A stretch of 64,000 bases of DNA from Physcia stellaris (taxonomy: Eukaryota > Ascomycota > Lecanoromycetes > Caliciales > Physciaceae), in the NCBI GenBank assembly GCA_018902385.1, contig JABSSW010000005.1, positions 372,001 through 436,000 on the forward strand, in the 5' to 3' direction. The notes beneath the pieces were generated by a model, which was not told the origin of the DNA, ran no database searches, and worked only from the letters and a program-made list of their open reading frames with translations. Below, piece by piece: positions 26,288 through 38,830 of this stretch. A program made the translations under genes and the position numbers. How positions within the stretch are numbered: the first letter of the stretch is position 1; every line of letters starts with the position of its first letter.

Positions 26288-29200
26288 AGCGTGATGAGAG
26301 ATTCAGGGTATGGGTGGGGGACTTCTGTTGGCGATAGACTTGATGGATCAGGTTCCGGAGACGCTGTATAGCTCGAGGTTGAAATATCCTCGCATATTCA
26401 GCTGGGTCCTGATATCCCTATCTCAATGAAGAGAATTGTCGGGATGAGCTCCTATATACATCCTGGTACTTGGTTCCCCTAGAAGAGGCCGGCAGTAAAG
26501 ATCGCAGAGATCGTTTCGCGCACTCTGAAAAGGAAGGTAGTAATCAAAGCCGTGGAGAAGATAACACCCTTGTCCCACAGCTTCGCGCACACAGACCCCA
26601 TCTCAAGCACTTTCCCTCTCTCTCTGATCTCTAATTGTGAGTATATCATCCATGACCTTCTGTTTCCGGCAATTTACTACCTAGTCATATCGCTGCTGTA
26701 ACATGTACCCGCTTCTGTCATACCTCCTTCCCCTTCTTCTTCTCCGTTCTATTCTATCTCCTCCGTTCTGCACTCCTCACTCTTGCACCTCTTTCTCTTT
26801 TTTCTTCGATCTTCAGTGCTGTCCTTCTCGCTCCATCTCATCCTCACCGCTCTCCATTTCCAAGCCCCAATTTTTTCCCTTGAGACGGGGGTATATCTAC
26901 GTACGACATCAAGTACCCACCCCATCCCCCTCCCCACTCCTCCACCCATTCAACAATCTCCACAGCGACGAGCCATCAGAACAAAAAATCTCGATCTAAG
27001 CAATTTCATCCCTTCCCGCCATTATAGCTCCTCTCGGAGCCTGGCGTGCCAGCACCAGACCCTTAGCTTTGTTTGGGTGTGGGGTTGGGTACGGGCTTGA
27101 GGTGCGTAGGGTGATGGAAAGGGCTGTATGGGGTGACGGGGGGGGTAGACTAGGAGGAGAGAGGGTTTTTGGATATGGATATGGTTTGGGGGATTGGGGA
27201 TTGGGATTTGGGATTGGGCGGGAGGGTGAGTTTGAGGAATTGGTTCGCTTGATGGGGTTTTTGTTTCGGGTAGCTGGGAGCTGGGAGCTGAAAGGTGTAA
27301 GTGGGGGATGCTTGGAGCTGGGAGGGAGGAAGGGGGAGGTGGGAGGAGGGGAGGGGAGAGAGAGGATTGGTTCCGTAGGGCGGTCGGTGATGAGGTGATT
27401 GAGCGAGCGGTGATCTTGAAGGAATAGAGATGTTTGGGGATGTGGAGATGGTATTATCGCATGGAGCTGGGATCCGGGATCTTTGCAGTTGTGTTGTTAT
27501 TGGATCTGGTTCCGGGGCCATATAATTGCTTGGTTCGAGAAGATGCATCGCACTTTCTGGTGGGTGGGAAGCAGGGGAAGGTAGGTATTGGAATGATTTC
27601 TGGTTGTCCTTGACAAAATGTGAGGAGCAGAGGTGGCCAATTCTTGTATTCTTGACTTGGTATCTCAATCTCCCAAACCATAATCTGTCGTCAATTCTCA
27701 GAATTCGCAAATCGTTTCACCGCGGCTGTTGTAGAAATCTGTTATTTCAACGACATGTCGCCAATGACGGTGAGGCCCTCGGACTGAGTGACTTTCTTAC
27801 AGTTTCTGCGATTGTGCGGCTTTATGAGCGTGGCAATTGCAATCCCCGACTCTCATGAACACCAATATCGGAGAATAGTCGGAACGGAGAATTCGGGAAA
27901 CGCACTCTTAGCGGTGCAATAGCCGATGGGTGCTCGGAGCGTAGTGATCACCGGGCGGATATTTTCGCGCCGAACCCTAGGGTAGGAGAGCGGTTTTCCA
28001 GATTGTGCTTTTATGTGAGGTATTTTCCAGGCAGCGTTCGCTTTGGCAGAATTTGTGGGATGAGTTCGGAGACTCCGGTATTGCTCCGGGAAGGGCTATT
28101 TGTGTGGGCTGTCCCGGATTGCAGTTTCTTCTCCGATGTTCTGCAGAGCGAGACGTGGTAGGGCCACTTGTTCAGGATTTAAAGACAACGTGGGCGGCGT
28201 GAGCTGTAGGCAGCGAGAGCTGAGGACCACGATGTGAAGAGTATCTCATTCCCAGGCGGATGTGGTTCCAAAAAGCTGGGGAGTGGCATCTGTCGGTGGC
28301 GAAGTTCGCTTTCCAGAATTATCGGTCACATCTAGGAATATTAGGGCGGCGTACTTATAGATTAATACTCGTATGTCATGAGTCGTGCTGTGCTTCTTGG
28401 CAGACATACAATCTGTGATAGGTCTTAGATGGAGCAGACTATCGTCGATGTGGATGGCACCCTCCTGTAATGACAACGCTTGATTCTAGAAGCCCTGCTT
28501 GAGGGATCAAGCCGTCATTTCCTGAAACGTTATCCATGTCAGAACGGACACTCACTTCAACTCGGCGTTCATAAAAAGCAGAGGAAAGAGGGGAATAATA
28601 CGGCACAGAAGCAAGTGATTCCTTATAAGAGAAGAGGCGATGCAATAAGGTGTAGGCATGCTTCGTGTTCGAAACTGGAAAATGTCAGGCTTACATCAGG
28701 GTAAGAAATCAAGGGTCTCTAGGGCTCATAAGAAGCTTAAAGCTGTCCACCGTCTTACCGGCATAGCGGCCGCAAAGAACAATCCAGAAGCCTCCTAATC
28801 AGGACTGTAGCCGTTATTATAGGAATGACGGTGGTTTCAGCCAAGTAAAGTGGAGTCAACATTCGCTTACGACCTCACTTGGTGCGCAATTCTTGATATG
28901 ACAAGGACAGACGAAGCACGCTTAGTCTGTCAAGGGAGGTGCCACAAGATTGAGATGGGCTGGAGTCTTAGAAAAGGGCTGAAGTCTTAGAAGAATTCCT
29001 AGCCATGTTCTCATCGTTGAGACGAGTCAATTGCTCCGAGCCCAAGGACAAATCCATGTGCTCGTTAACCGCAAGTCGTTTGAGCGACTTGACGTGATGA
29101 TGGGCCCAGCCTTTCGACATAAGTATGGGATTGCGATGGCTAATACACGAAGTTCGTGTAGGAATCATATCTATGGGTTGTAGTTGTAGGTATGGAGGAA

Positions 29201-29460
29201 CGATCTGGGGCTTCCAATGGGCTAGTGAGATTGCATCGAGGTCTTGCAGGGATGATGAAGACTTGATATGGGCTGAAACCGTGCGACGATTGAGTTGGGG
29301 CTGGAGTCATCAAGGCTCATTGCCACATGCGTTTTAGTGCTCACTCCGTTAGGTTCCGAGGTAAAACAAGACTGTCTATCTGTACTCCGATTCGATCTTC
29401 GGATTGATCTATACTCCGCCTTAGCATCTCGGTTTTGTCAATACTCCGGGTTCACTTGCG
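26288..29460. other. gene-poor interval with strand-asymmetric simple sequence
   Basis: Open frames here are short or low-complexity. From about 26710 to 26980 the plus strand is rich in C and T; from 27060 to 27380 it is rich in G. The 27150-27710 minus-strand frame is just the pyrimidine complement of the G-rich tract and I do not call it a gene. Beyond 27.4 kb I see nothing. Confidence 0.5.
27187..27227 (+). repeat. G-run tract with quadruplex-forming pattern
   Basis: Six or more runs of three to five G separated by 3-4 bases, in the style GGGGATTGGGATTTGGGATT. More G-runs follow at 27302-27360. This satisfies the simple G-quadruplex pattern on the plus strand; the complementary strand is a polypyrimidine tract. 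Confidence 0.7.
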
Positions 29461-29982
29461 CTACACGCCAACGGCTGCAAGGTGGGAAACGCCGCAATCG
29501 TCATCGCGTACCTGCAGACCACCATTGCTTCCCCACGTTGCGAGTGCGAAGGTGAGGGAAGCGTGCGCAGCCACTTCGCCCCTTTGGATGACGATGGGCC
29601 CAATAGTTGAAGAGCTGTGGTTGCACAAAATAAGTACGCAGCGTCGATGTAGAGATTTTATATTCTGGCATGATGTTGACATCTGAACACGTATTAGATC
29701 TGAGATGTTCACGCAGAGCTCACTGTTTCGAACGCCTCGGCTGTCCCAAAATGTAAGCTTGTTGTTTGCTCGATGTTTCTGTGTCAATGCTTTCTCGCTT
29801 CTGCTACGGAGAGTTTGGACTGAAGCAACAGGGTTGGTGGCTTTCCTTGGGCTTTCCTTCTCGAGTATTTGGGTAGGTCGTCTTAGCTTCTCTGGCTCTT
29901 CTTGTCCCTCATTGGTTTGCGTCTGCGGAGTTGAGAGCGTGGGATAGACGTATTCGGATTGTTGAGGCTGAAGGTTTGCCAT
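29461..29982 (-). CDS. doubtful hypothetical protein
   Basis: Open frame from an ATG at 29982 to a stop near 29461 (about 174 residues). The first 90 residues are hydrophilic, rich in Q, E, P, R and K (MANLQPQQSEYVYPTLSTPQ at the start), as in a disordered nuclear or regulatory protein. The later part is cysteine- and serine-rich without a domain I recognise and may be intron or untranslated sequence. The frame could extend upstream to 30126. No family assigned; could be non-coding. Confidence 0.3.
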   Translation of the reverse strand: MANLQPQQSEYVYPTLSTPQTQTNEGQEEPEKLRRPTQILEKESPRKATNPVASVQTLRSRSEKALTQKHRANNKLTFWDSRGVRNSELCVNISDLIRVQMSTSCQNIKSLHRRCVLILCNHSSSTIGPIVIQRGEVAAHASLTFALATWGSNGGLQVRDDDCGVSHLAAVGV

Positions 29983-30140
29983 TTTGAGAGCTGACTGTGG
30001 TCTTAAGCTGAAAAGAAAAAGATAGCAAATTATGTTGATCTCCGCGCTCGGTCTTGGCAGGACTAAACCCAAAAAGGGGCTTTTGCCGGACGGGAGTGGG
30101 TTTTCCCGATAATTACCCAGCCCCAATCCGCCCGTATTTG

Positions 30141-30163
30141 ATTGGTCGAATTAGACGACCAAT
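30141..30163. repeat. short perfect inverted repeat
   Basis: ATTGGTCG (30141-30148) and its perfect complement CGACCAAT (30156-30163) flank a 7-base spacer. It lies just upstream of the doubtful minus-strand ORF. The half-site GACGACC is also found in the 21021-21102 palindrome. Confidence 0.75.
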
Positions 30164-31088
30164 TGAGGATGAAGAAGGCAGACGACAAACGCATCTCCTG
30201 TCTCACTACTCCATACGCTAGATTCTATTCCTGATGCTGCTTCTTCAACTTCAACATCTTTCTGGGGCAATGTCCTTTTGTGAAAAGCCTCATGAACAGC
30301 ATGGCGAGAAACTCTGTCGTGTTTCCTTTCTCTCGTAAGTCACGAGAATATGGTTACACAGACTGACAGCCAGCCCGTATTAATGAAAATAAAAGGCCAC
30401 ACTGCTTTTACTGTGATTATCAGATTGAAATTAAGGCGTCTCAAGCATTCACGCTAGCTCCTACGCAGCATAGATGACCCGCTCCCTGCAAGTTGGGGGC
30501 TTTTCATGTCCTGGATTGCGGCCGTCTAAAACAATCCATACCGTTATCCTACGCCATACGACCAGGGTTCACGCCTCGGATCGTAGTGTCGGCAGCTGCC
30601 ACGATCTGTTCAAGACCTTGAACTCCTCCTGTGCTTACTGGTAAACACTAGTCCTGGTGAATAGCTTCCTCCGTGTTCTCCAGGGTATGGAAGGACCAAG
30701 GTGGAGATTGAGGCTAAGTACGAGCCATATAAGTCATAGCCATCTGGATATGAGAGCAAAAGATTTTTTAAAGAGCCTCGAGATTCCCATCAAATATGTC
30801 ATTCACGACGAAACCCTAATGCATAGTAATCAGAGGTCTAGTCATTCTATTTTTATTTGGACCCTACCTTAGCTCTTTCTTCCACTTTACTCTATATCGA
30901 TTCACGACCCCCCCTATTCAAAATCGCGCTTTCTTACGCAGCACCGGACATCATCGCTCTTCTAGCTTGCTTTTAGATTACCAGAAGTCGACGTGCAGTA
31001 GCGTTCAGAAAGACCCAGACCTTTCTCTCAAAGGCTCTTAGACCCTATCTCATTGACTATATAGAGCACACGAGTTTCCACCGTTTCA
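30164..31088. other. intergenic, promoter of the following gene
   Basis: No gene seen apart from a 71-residue frame at 30657-30872 without features. The last part before 31089 is the presumed promoter and 5' leader of the next gene. Confidence 0.4.
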
Positions 31089-32232
31089 ATGCCCTCTTCA
31101 TCTTCCTCCTCTTCTCGAAATTCGAGACCTCGACCACAAGCACAATCTACCAGAACATCTTCTAGCTACGCACAGCAACTACCTGCTGTCCTTCAGAACC
31201 TCAGCACTCAAGAGGTCCCATATATATCACCTTACTCTCCAGTCCCCACATCGGAACCAGCGGCGACTACGATATTCAGTCCTCAACCTACCCAGCCGGC
31301 AAGATCAGGGCTCAATCCATTGTTGAGCGACGCATTTCCAATTGAATACCAGCTTCCAAACACAGCTATGTCGACATATTCCTCATCAAGCCAGGACAGC
31401 ATCTACAGCGCGCCTGGGCCTCGACAGTACGCGGTGGTTACACCAGGGATGATGAGCAATCCACAAAGCATCAGTGCGGTGAGTGAGATCAATATTGTCA
31501 TCTTTTTGTTCATGCATCTGCACTCTTGATATGTCGTCTGGCGGACTTTGATTGGTATCCGAGGTATCTTAACCCCGGCTCCCGACATTTCCACCCCTGT
31601 TCGGATCGTCCCTAGCGCTCTTGGCGTACCGCATAAGTGCCACGTGGAAAGGCGCACTGCGGGTTATTTGCATTGCTGACATTTGGAATTCCCCAGAACG
31701 ACAAAGCGCAGCTCCTAAGTGCGCTTCGCACTCACCGCGTCAACACGTTGACGGAGTTGCGCCGCATCGAGCGCATCTTTTCTGCCCTCAATACTCCGGA
31801 TGTCAAGGAGCCAATGACTACCGCGTGGGCATACTACGTCAATTCTAACAACCTTCTGAATGAGCTTCGAGGCTTGACAAAGAATTATCCGTTTAGCTCG
31901 GAATGTATCGAAGAGGCGAAGTGGCAGACCACGGAAGACCCCGCTAGCACCAGAAGCTCGAACTACTGCTGGCTGGTGCTGAGCAAGATCAAGAACAAGT
32001 AAGTCATCCGGTGAACGACTGCAGAATGTTTGTGCTGACGATATCTTTGGTTATCAGAGGCTTGATCGCCAAGCACGCAAGGCTTCTCGCTGTCAAGCCC
32101 ACCATGTGGGGTGGTCGGACACCAACTGCTGCCGGAGTTGAGAAGCTCGCGACCGCATGTATCAACGAATGGACGCGGGCTCTGGACCAGATGCTGCGCA
32201 ATTGGTCTACAGCAAGCACGAGTGGGCGCTAG
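31089..32232 (+). CDS. hypothetical protein with disordered serine-rich N-terminus, three exons
   Basis: Exons 31089-31478, 31697-31998 and 32058-32232 join in frame (867 bases, 288 residues). The first 130 residues are serine-, proline- and glutamine-rich (MPSSSSSSSRNSRPRPQAQ at the start) and probably disordered. The remaining 158 residues are helical, with blocks AQLLSALRTHRVNTLTELRR, TTAWAYYVNSNNLLNELRGL and GVEKLATACINEWTRALDQM, and look like a compact conserved domain, though I cannot assign it to a family. There is no signal peptide or membrane helix. Intron 1 is long for this window (218 bases). Soluble, possibly nuclear. Clean splicing in all three borders makes it a likely real gene. 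Confidence 0.7.
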
Positions 32233-34553
32233 GTTTGGAACGATGGCAGGGCAGGTGGGAGCGAGGGCGTTTCCGGGATATGCGAAGTGTACCTTGCCGA
32301 AGGGGCTCTGGATGTATTTTGGGTTGCATAAGGCTGGTTCCGATCGTTTGGGAATGAGATATCTGCATGATCTGGCGTTTCTTATCTAATCACATTCACT
32401 CATGGCGGGGCAGGCATTCCCGTTCGCAACTCTATTAGACTTTCATAGGCTGGAAATGAATGATCATGAACCATCATGCACAAATCTCTGACCAGTCATG
32501 AATCACTCCGATGACTCCTCTCGTGCGAATGTGAATCGTTCCGATGCCGTAGCAGGGATGATGGATCCCAGTGGCTCGGAGCCGGGCTCGCGTAAAGCCG
32601 CAGGATGCACCATGTTCGATCACCATCTCCATGTTGCATGTCAAGAGAATGCAGCAGCGAAAGCCTGACGAGCCTTATTGTCTCGTGTTCATGGGTGGGC
32701 CACCATGCACCACTCAGAAGAGTGCACAAGCGATCGCCTTGAAAGATAGTATGGAGCCATTGACGAGTATCGCTGGTCGTCGAAGACGTTGGATGCTTTG
32801 AAATCCAGGTGTCAGCAATCTATCTGCAATAGAACATTCTTAGCTTCTTCCATGAGCCTCGATCTCCAGCCAAGCTATCGTAGTCAGAAGCCAATATTAC
32901 TGCACACACTATCTAGCGAGCACAGTCAGCACTGATGTAAGTCAGATTCGACGTCAGGGACCAAATCTAAATTAAGCTGATCGAGCTGCACCCACCCAAC
33001 CAACAACCCTCCGAACCAACCCTTGTTCTAAAGGTGACAACCCCACCCTGCAAGATGACGCACAGGGCTCAACTCTCTAACGTGCGAAACGCAGCGTCAC
33101 ACTTTTGTCACGCAAGCCACAATGTCCGTTATTGGCTGTCGCGCTCCCGGGTGGTGATTACCAAACTCCTTCTAAGACGAACGCTGCAGGTCCAATGAAG
33201 GCCAAAGCATTCATAATCTATACGTCAGATCAGTGAACATGAATGTGAACGGGTGCGGCGTTTTTCCCACGTGGCAGCAGTACGGGGTTGGGTCCCTCTG
33301 TGATTACTCGAACCTTAGCGTTCGACTAATTATAATCAAGGTACGTCCGTATCTACAGCAAGAGATGGGAGTGTGGGGTCAAAGAGATGATGTCAATAGC
33401 TGCAAAGTATCAACCCGTCGATATTCAACATCAAATGACGTTACTGTTGCATCGCTGACCGCCAGATGGTACAATGGTTGATAAGCGGGTGGGCGATGCC
33501 CGATTTGGTAAACGCGCGACTCATCCATTTTCTTCGGTATCTGCTTTCGGTAAGGCAACGAGGGAATCTTGCAGGAGGAGCCCAACAGCCAGCTTGATGG
33601 CGGGACCGGTCTGGTGATCGGTGAGTCTTCTTCTTCCACTTGGGATCGGATGCATCTTGGGACATCGACTTAAGTCCCTTTTCCGTCAACGTTATTGGTG
33701 CTTCGAAGACGGTTAATTAAGGCCGTGAAGAAGAGCCTTGAATGGAGGTTAAGTCCCTTCATTGTACCATATCCCTGAAGTTCTCTTTGGGGTCGAAGCG
33801 TCTCCTTCACCGATGAATACCGTTCCCGGCATTGGAACCCGAAGACCGGGGCATTGTCCAAGCGGAGTCCTTCCGAACATAGTCTAGCCATGGATACGAT
33901 GTCTCATTGGCCTGAGTCTCATCCTACGGGACCTTGGGCAACTTCCATCATATCTCTCAAGGTCTCAAGTCAGGAAGTCCAGGAATTTCCCCTTCTTACA
34001 GACCGTACCTGACCTATGCTCTAACTCTGGAACTTCTGTAGGACCAGACTCATCCATGACAGACGTAAGCTTTTCTTATCATTGGATTTGCTTTTTATCG
34101 TCTCTTTGTCGAGACTATCAAATTTTCTTGCTTTTCGGTTCTTATTGTATGACGACATGTATGTTGATGTAAGTGACGCTCGAGAAATGATTATGAACTC
34201 TGAGAAGAAAGATGTCTAAACAATTGTCTATTTCCACTCTCATCTGCACGAAATTTGTCATTTCAATTCGGACTCTGCGTGAAGAATATCCGGGCCTAGC
34301 CATTACTACAAGGTACCATGTTTCTTAGAGATAAAACAAGACGAAGAGAGCTTCAAGGAAAATGTTGGCTGGAACTGTACTTTGAAGGGAATCCTCCCCG
34401 CGTCTGATTATCCCTCAAACCATACAGGTATCCATCATTGAAGTCTACACAGACAAATGATACTAAATTAGGTATGGTAAGAAAGACGCTGTATTTTTGC
34501 TTCCATTATGAATTTGCTAATCTAGCTCAATTACTACTTTCTACAGATTCAGC
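32233..34553. other. gene-poor interval
   Basis: About 2.3 kb with only short frames under 90 residues on both strands and no recognisable domain, RNA or repeat. Confidence 0.4.
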
Positions 34554-35570
34554 TCAGCAATCGACAAGCTTGAATTCATTAAGCACGCGATCTCTCACTT
34601 GCCCCGCTAGCATCCTTAAAGCACCATAAACCTTCCGAAACTTTTCCTCGTTATTCTCCTCATACGCCTGTTCCAACTCCACCATGGCAGCATCCCGCCA
34701 CAGCTTCTCCGTTGGATTGATCACGGGTACCTCGAACGCACTGAGAAATTTTAGGATGTCCGCAAACTGAGGGCCATATCTCTCCTCAAAGGACATCCTC
34801 AGCCCTCTTTCTCCACACGTAATCCAATCTCTCAGTATCGCCTGTTGGGTGAGCCTTTCCGCATACGGGCTCACTCGGTAGACTTTGTAGCTAAGTGGTG
34901 AAAGATTCATAATGTACTTGCTCGCAACGCGCGCCATTCCCTCAATGATCAACTCTGCTTGGTCCGGGGGCAAGGTATTTTGCACTTCGTCTCGGTCGTA
35001 CGCAAGGCTTTTGGCTAGCCCGGCCCAGTCGCAGCTATTTATCAGCGAGTCGAAATGAGGACCTGTTATTCACATGTCAGCCATTGTGTCCTGTGGCAGA
35101 ACCATGCTCTCTATCAATTAGATTGTTTGAACAGATTTTTCGCCTCAGGCGTTCTTTTCGCGGCTGCCTGGTCTCTCGGCTTTTGAAGGTAATTATCCAG
35201 ACTTACCTTTGAACGCTTCCTCCAATCCAATATCTTTGGGGGAGAAATACCGCTCCCATAGCTTGTCGGCCAAGACGTCAACGGCACTCTTGGATGCCGT
35301 CTGATCAGGTGGTGGGGGATCCCGCGAGCAACCATCCCGAGCGTTGGGCGGTCTTGCACATGTATCGTCGAGAAATGGGTAAAGAAAACATGGGTCAAGA
35401 CCCACTTCGCGAAGCATCGCGACACATGTGATCAACTTTTGCTGATCCATTTCTGCTTGCTCTGACTTCTGTATTTCAAAGACTGACTTGTGTATTAAAG
35501 CACGAAGATGAAGCGTCCAGAACAGAAGAGGAAAAGGGTTATGTATTTCCTGTGTGTGAGTCATGGACAA
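34554..35570 (-). CDS. hypothetical protein, two exons
   Basis: Exons 35570-35207 and 35062-34554 join in frame (873 bases, 290 residues). The region around MDQQKLITCVAMLREVGLD may be the true start (near 35450). The upstream 40 residues are also open, so the start is uncertain. Segments LADKLWERYFSPKDIGLEEA and ERYGPQFADILKFLSAFEVP suggest an alpha-helical cytosolic protein. The C-terminus is charged, with AYEENNEEKFRKVYGALRML. No signal peptide, membrane helix or catalytic motif. I do not recognise the family. The intron (145 bases) is longer than most here. Flanked by long non-coding stretches. Confidence 0.6.
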
Positions 35571-36848
35571 TAAATAAACTACAATTGTGGCTGAATGTTG
35601 GGAAGCCGAAAGCCAAAAGACCGAGAAACCTCAACAATGGAAATTGTAGCGGCCACAAACCTACTTCAAGTCATCTGTTGAATCTGACGGAGACCAACGT
35701 GTGCGTTGCCCAAGTCTGAGGAATCTACCGTAAGATTCCTTCGCTAATCGACATCTCGGTCATCAATGTCACCTTCAGTCCAGTGGACTCAGAGGCTCCT
35801 ATCTCATTGCTCTTTTTGCTGTTGCGGTTGCGAAGGCGCTACCTTTGAGCCTTGGGAGAGTGTTTTGGAAATTCTTTTCCCTTATCAACTGAAAGTCGCA
35901 TAAAACCCACTTAGGTGCGCGCTTGTCAACTCAACATGAACGCGACTTAGCCCAGAACTCTATGCATCAAGTTGACATTTCATAAAGATGACGTCACGGC
36001 CAGTTGATCATGCTTACCGGTGATTTGGACTCTGTTGAACCATTTCCAGGGTCTGAGACCAGCTTGAATAGTTCGGAGAACGTAAAAAGGTCGTTTGCTA
36101 TTAACCGGCGACCCTCAATTCGCTAAGGCTCATATTAGTTGTTGCAGGCATTACACTGCTGTTCGTCATCTGATCTTTCGAACAGATGTTGGCTAAGGTG
36201 AAAGACTAGAAAGAGATGAGTGTCTTGGACAAACATCAGAGCCAGTCTCGGTACTAGTGTTTCGTTCTTGCCATGCCATCGTCCAGCTAACAAAACAAGG
36301 AAAGTCTGATTCTAAATCCGGAGATCAGAAGCTAATATGCTCTAGGGCTTCACTAAGGTCCCTAGTGCGGCCTATGGCTGAGTTTCAAAGCTATATCCGA
36401 CAAGCGCGATCCAGTTAATCACACGCAGTGAAACCTCCAGCAACACCATCCCGTGTCCCAGCAAGGCGAATTTTCATGGCATGAGCGACTATGTCATGGA
36501 TGAAGCAATAGTTCCATGTCTTTTGTGGCGGCGTTCTATCGCCCGCCGTCAATTCCACATGGAACAAACACGCAAATTGACGCTAGCGACCCGCTGTGAA
36601 ACAGCTGTAGATCAGGATCCAGGAACAGCCGACTATAACCTCAAAACAATGAGATGATGACGCAGGGATCACAAGTATCCTTTGAAAACTCCAAGTACTA
36701 CAAGTAGCAGCGAGCGTCCATCTTTCCTTCAACAATCAATTCCAACATTCTCGCAACCTACAAACCATCAAAGCCCCACAAAATAACACCCACTACATCT
36801 CATCAACTACCACACTTCCTACCTCCCACCGCCCTCAACTCCCCAAAA
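35571..36848. other. intergenic, promoter of the secreted protein gene
   Basis: No gene seen. From about 36715 to 36848 the sequence turns C- and A-rich with many CAAC-like runs, the usual look of a fungal 5' leader, and leads into a good start context (CAAAAATG) at 36849. Confidence 0.5.
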
Positions 36849-37250
36849 ATGCTTTCCAGCACCCTACTCACCCTCCTCCTCTCCGCCTCCCTGGCCCTCA
36901 CCACTCCCCTCCACCCCCGCCAAGACAGCAACGGCGAACCCGAGTGGGCACTCAACTGCGACGAAAGCGTCCAAATGTCCATGTGGTGCGGCAAAAACGG
37001 CGTGCCCGCCTGCACGGGCCCCACGCACCCGGACACAAACAAGATCCCCGTGGACTGCGCCACCTGCGTCTGCAGCCAGTTCCCGCCCACCATCAACGAT
37101 ATCGACGAGCCGTTTGAGGAGCCGAGCACGGCGTTGCCGGCGAATGGGGTTGCGCCTGATGGGGAGGAATGTCATAAGTGGAATGCGAGGTTGGCGTCTA
37201 ATGGGGCGTTGAGGGCTCAGGGGTTGCAGTATGTGAAGCCTTGTAATTAG
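36849..37250 (+). CDS. small secreted cysteine-containing protein (candidate effector)
   Basis: A 133-residue single-exon frame. MLSSTLLTLLLSASLALTTP is a clear signal peptide (about 18-20 residues), followed by HPRQ, a possible pro-peptide end. The mature part has eight cysteines (in LNCDES, MWCGK, PACTG, VDCATCVCS, EECHK and VKPCN), an even number that fits four disulfides, and no membrane helix or GPI site. Such small secreted cysteine-containing proteins in ascomycetes are often extracellular effectors, antimicrobial proteins or cell-wall proteins; I cannot assign a family. The codon usage is strongly GC-ended, like the housekeeping genes and unlike the relic region that begins just downstream. 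Start context CAAAAATGC. Confidence 0.8.
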   Translation: MLSSTLLTLLLSASLALTTPLHPRQDSNGEPEWALNCDESVQMSMWCGKNGVPACTGPTHPDTNKIPVDCATCVCSQFPPTINDIDEPFEEPSTALPANGVAPDGEECHKWNARLASNGALRAQGLQYVKPCN

Positions 37251-37999
37251 GGGAGGTTGGGGGTGGAGAGGGGAGATGGAGGAGGGACGAGAAGGCGAGG
37301 GAGGGATTGATGGGGGTAAGGAGGTTTAAAAACTCTCGAGATCTGTCGCTGGTGTTGCGATTGGGTTGGGGTGTAGATTATGATACCTCCATCTCTTTCG
37401 CCACTAAAGAGTCCGCAATAGCTCAATTCTACATTCGCAGACTACATTTTGCAGCGCGTCTCCATCACAATAACTCATTAATTAGTCTCATTATAAATTT
37501 GCATCATCATTGAGGGCCCTCCCCCCTTCCCCTCGTGCGATTTTAGGCTTACATACACCAATGCCCATTTCCCTTCGTGGCAAAATAGACCCTTCTTCGC
37601 AGAATAGCCCCGCAAATGTACACATACTTCCATACGATTCTCACTCTCCACCCGTATCCTGGTGGCCTGTCTTCGGTGTTGTCTTCAAATATAAGCTCAA
37701 CGCTGCCAACATTGACAATCTCGAAGTGGATTTCATTGAGGTTGCGAGTGTCTTCCTGCGTCAAATCATGATACGAAGGTTCCGTGCCGTCAATGCGGAT
37801 AGTGGAGGTGATGGGGGGACCGATCAGAGGGATTTCATCTGGGAAATGATTTTTTGTATCAGCGGAGAAAACAGTCTCTAGAGTCGCGAAGGAGGGTTTA
37901 TTTGGATTGATACGGGTGGCACTCGCGGGACCAGTGATTCGAGGAATGTTAGCTAAGGAAGTATTCTATGTATCAGCGATTAAATTCGCGAAGGAGGTC

Positions 38000-38830
38000 T
38001 TATTTGTACTGGTGGAGGAAAGTTTCTCTGATTGCTCAATGAAGCGAGAGTTTTTGGAATGAGATGCATCAAACGTCTTATCATCAAATATTTTCTCGTC
38101 CTCGCCAGAACTGTCGTTCGTTTTGAACGCAGATCTCTTGATTCTTGATGGAACAGTGACTTGAATACAATAGTATCACTGGGAACTTTTACGTGAAAGA
38201 TGCTCCCTGGATTCTTCTCATTCTCTCTGAGGACATCGTGATTGAGCAGAATCAGGTGATTGTATCTTGACTTTGCTCTAAAACTCTGCGTAATTTCGAG
38301 ATCTTTCCATTCATGGATATCTCCTTCTCCTTTGAAGTTCGATCGATCGTACAGCTGCCATCACATATTGTATTTTCTTCATATCGTTGTCCACGCTATC
38401 CAGCATTTCCTCGTTCTCGAACTGAGAGTTATGAAAGTCGATCATGTCATTATTAGTTTGAGATTGAGATTCTTTAACAATTTGTTTCGATTGACGAGAT
38501 TTTTCGAAGAGTTCAGGACAGAGCGAACTGAAAGGGGTATCCTCTACTTGCTCGTCTCTTGCCGTATCGTACACTCGGCTCCTCTGGATGGCTTGATTCG
38601 TAGTCTTCAATCAAGTCCAGACTGTTTTGTAAAGTGGGGACGCTCCTTCATTCGTCGTACTCGGGTCCGTATCCGACTCAACGCACCAAGTATTGAGAAA
38701 CCAGGGTCTTGTTGTACTTGCGTTGTCTCTTGGCCACAAGTCGCTCTACAGACTACCTCGTATGAACGATACTGATCTGTATCTCCCTTCATGTCTGGAT
38801 TAGAGAGATGATGGACGAAGCTCACAGAGA
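38000..38830 (-). pseudogene. protein-coding relic, unknown family
   Basis: Broken minus-strand frames with charged, helical composition (for example DMIDFHNSQFENEEMLDSVD) and a further stretch with HVKVPSDTIVF near 38200. Several interruptions. Family not recognised. Confidence 0.35.

Noticed and set aside
27150-27710. 186-residue proline/serine-rich minus-strand frame
   Set aside because: It is just the translation of the polypyrimidine complement of the G-rich tract.
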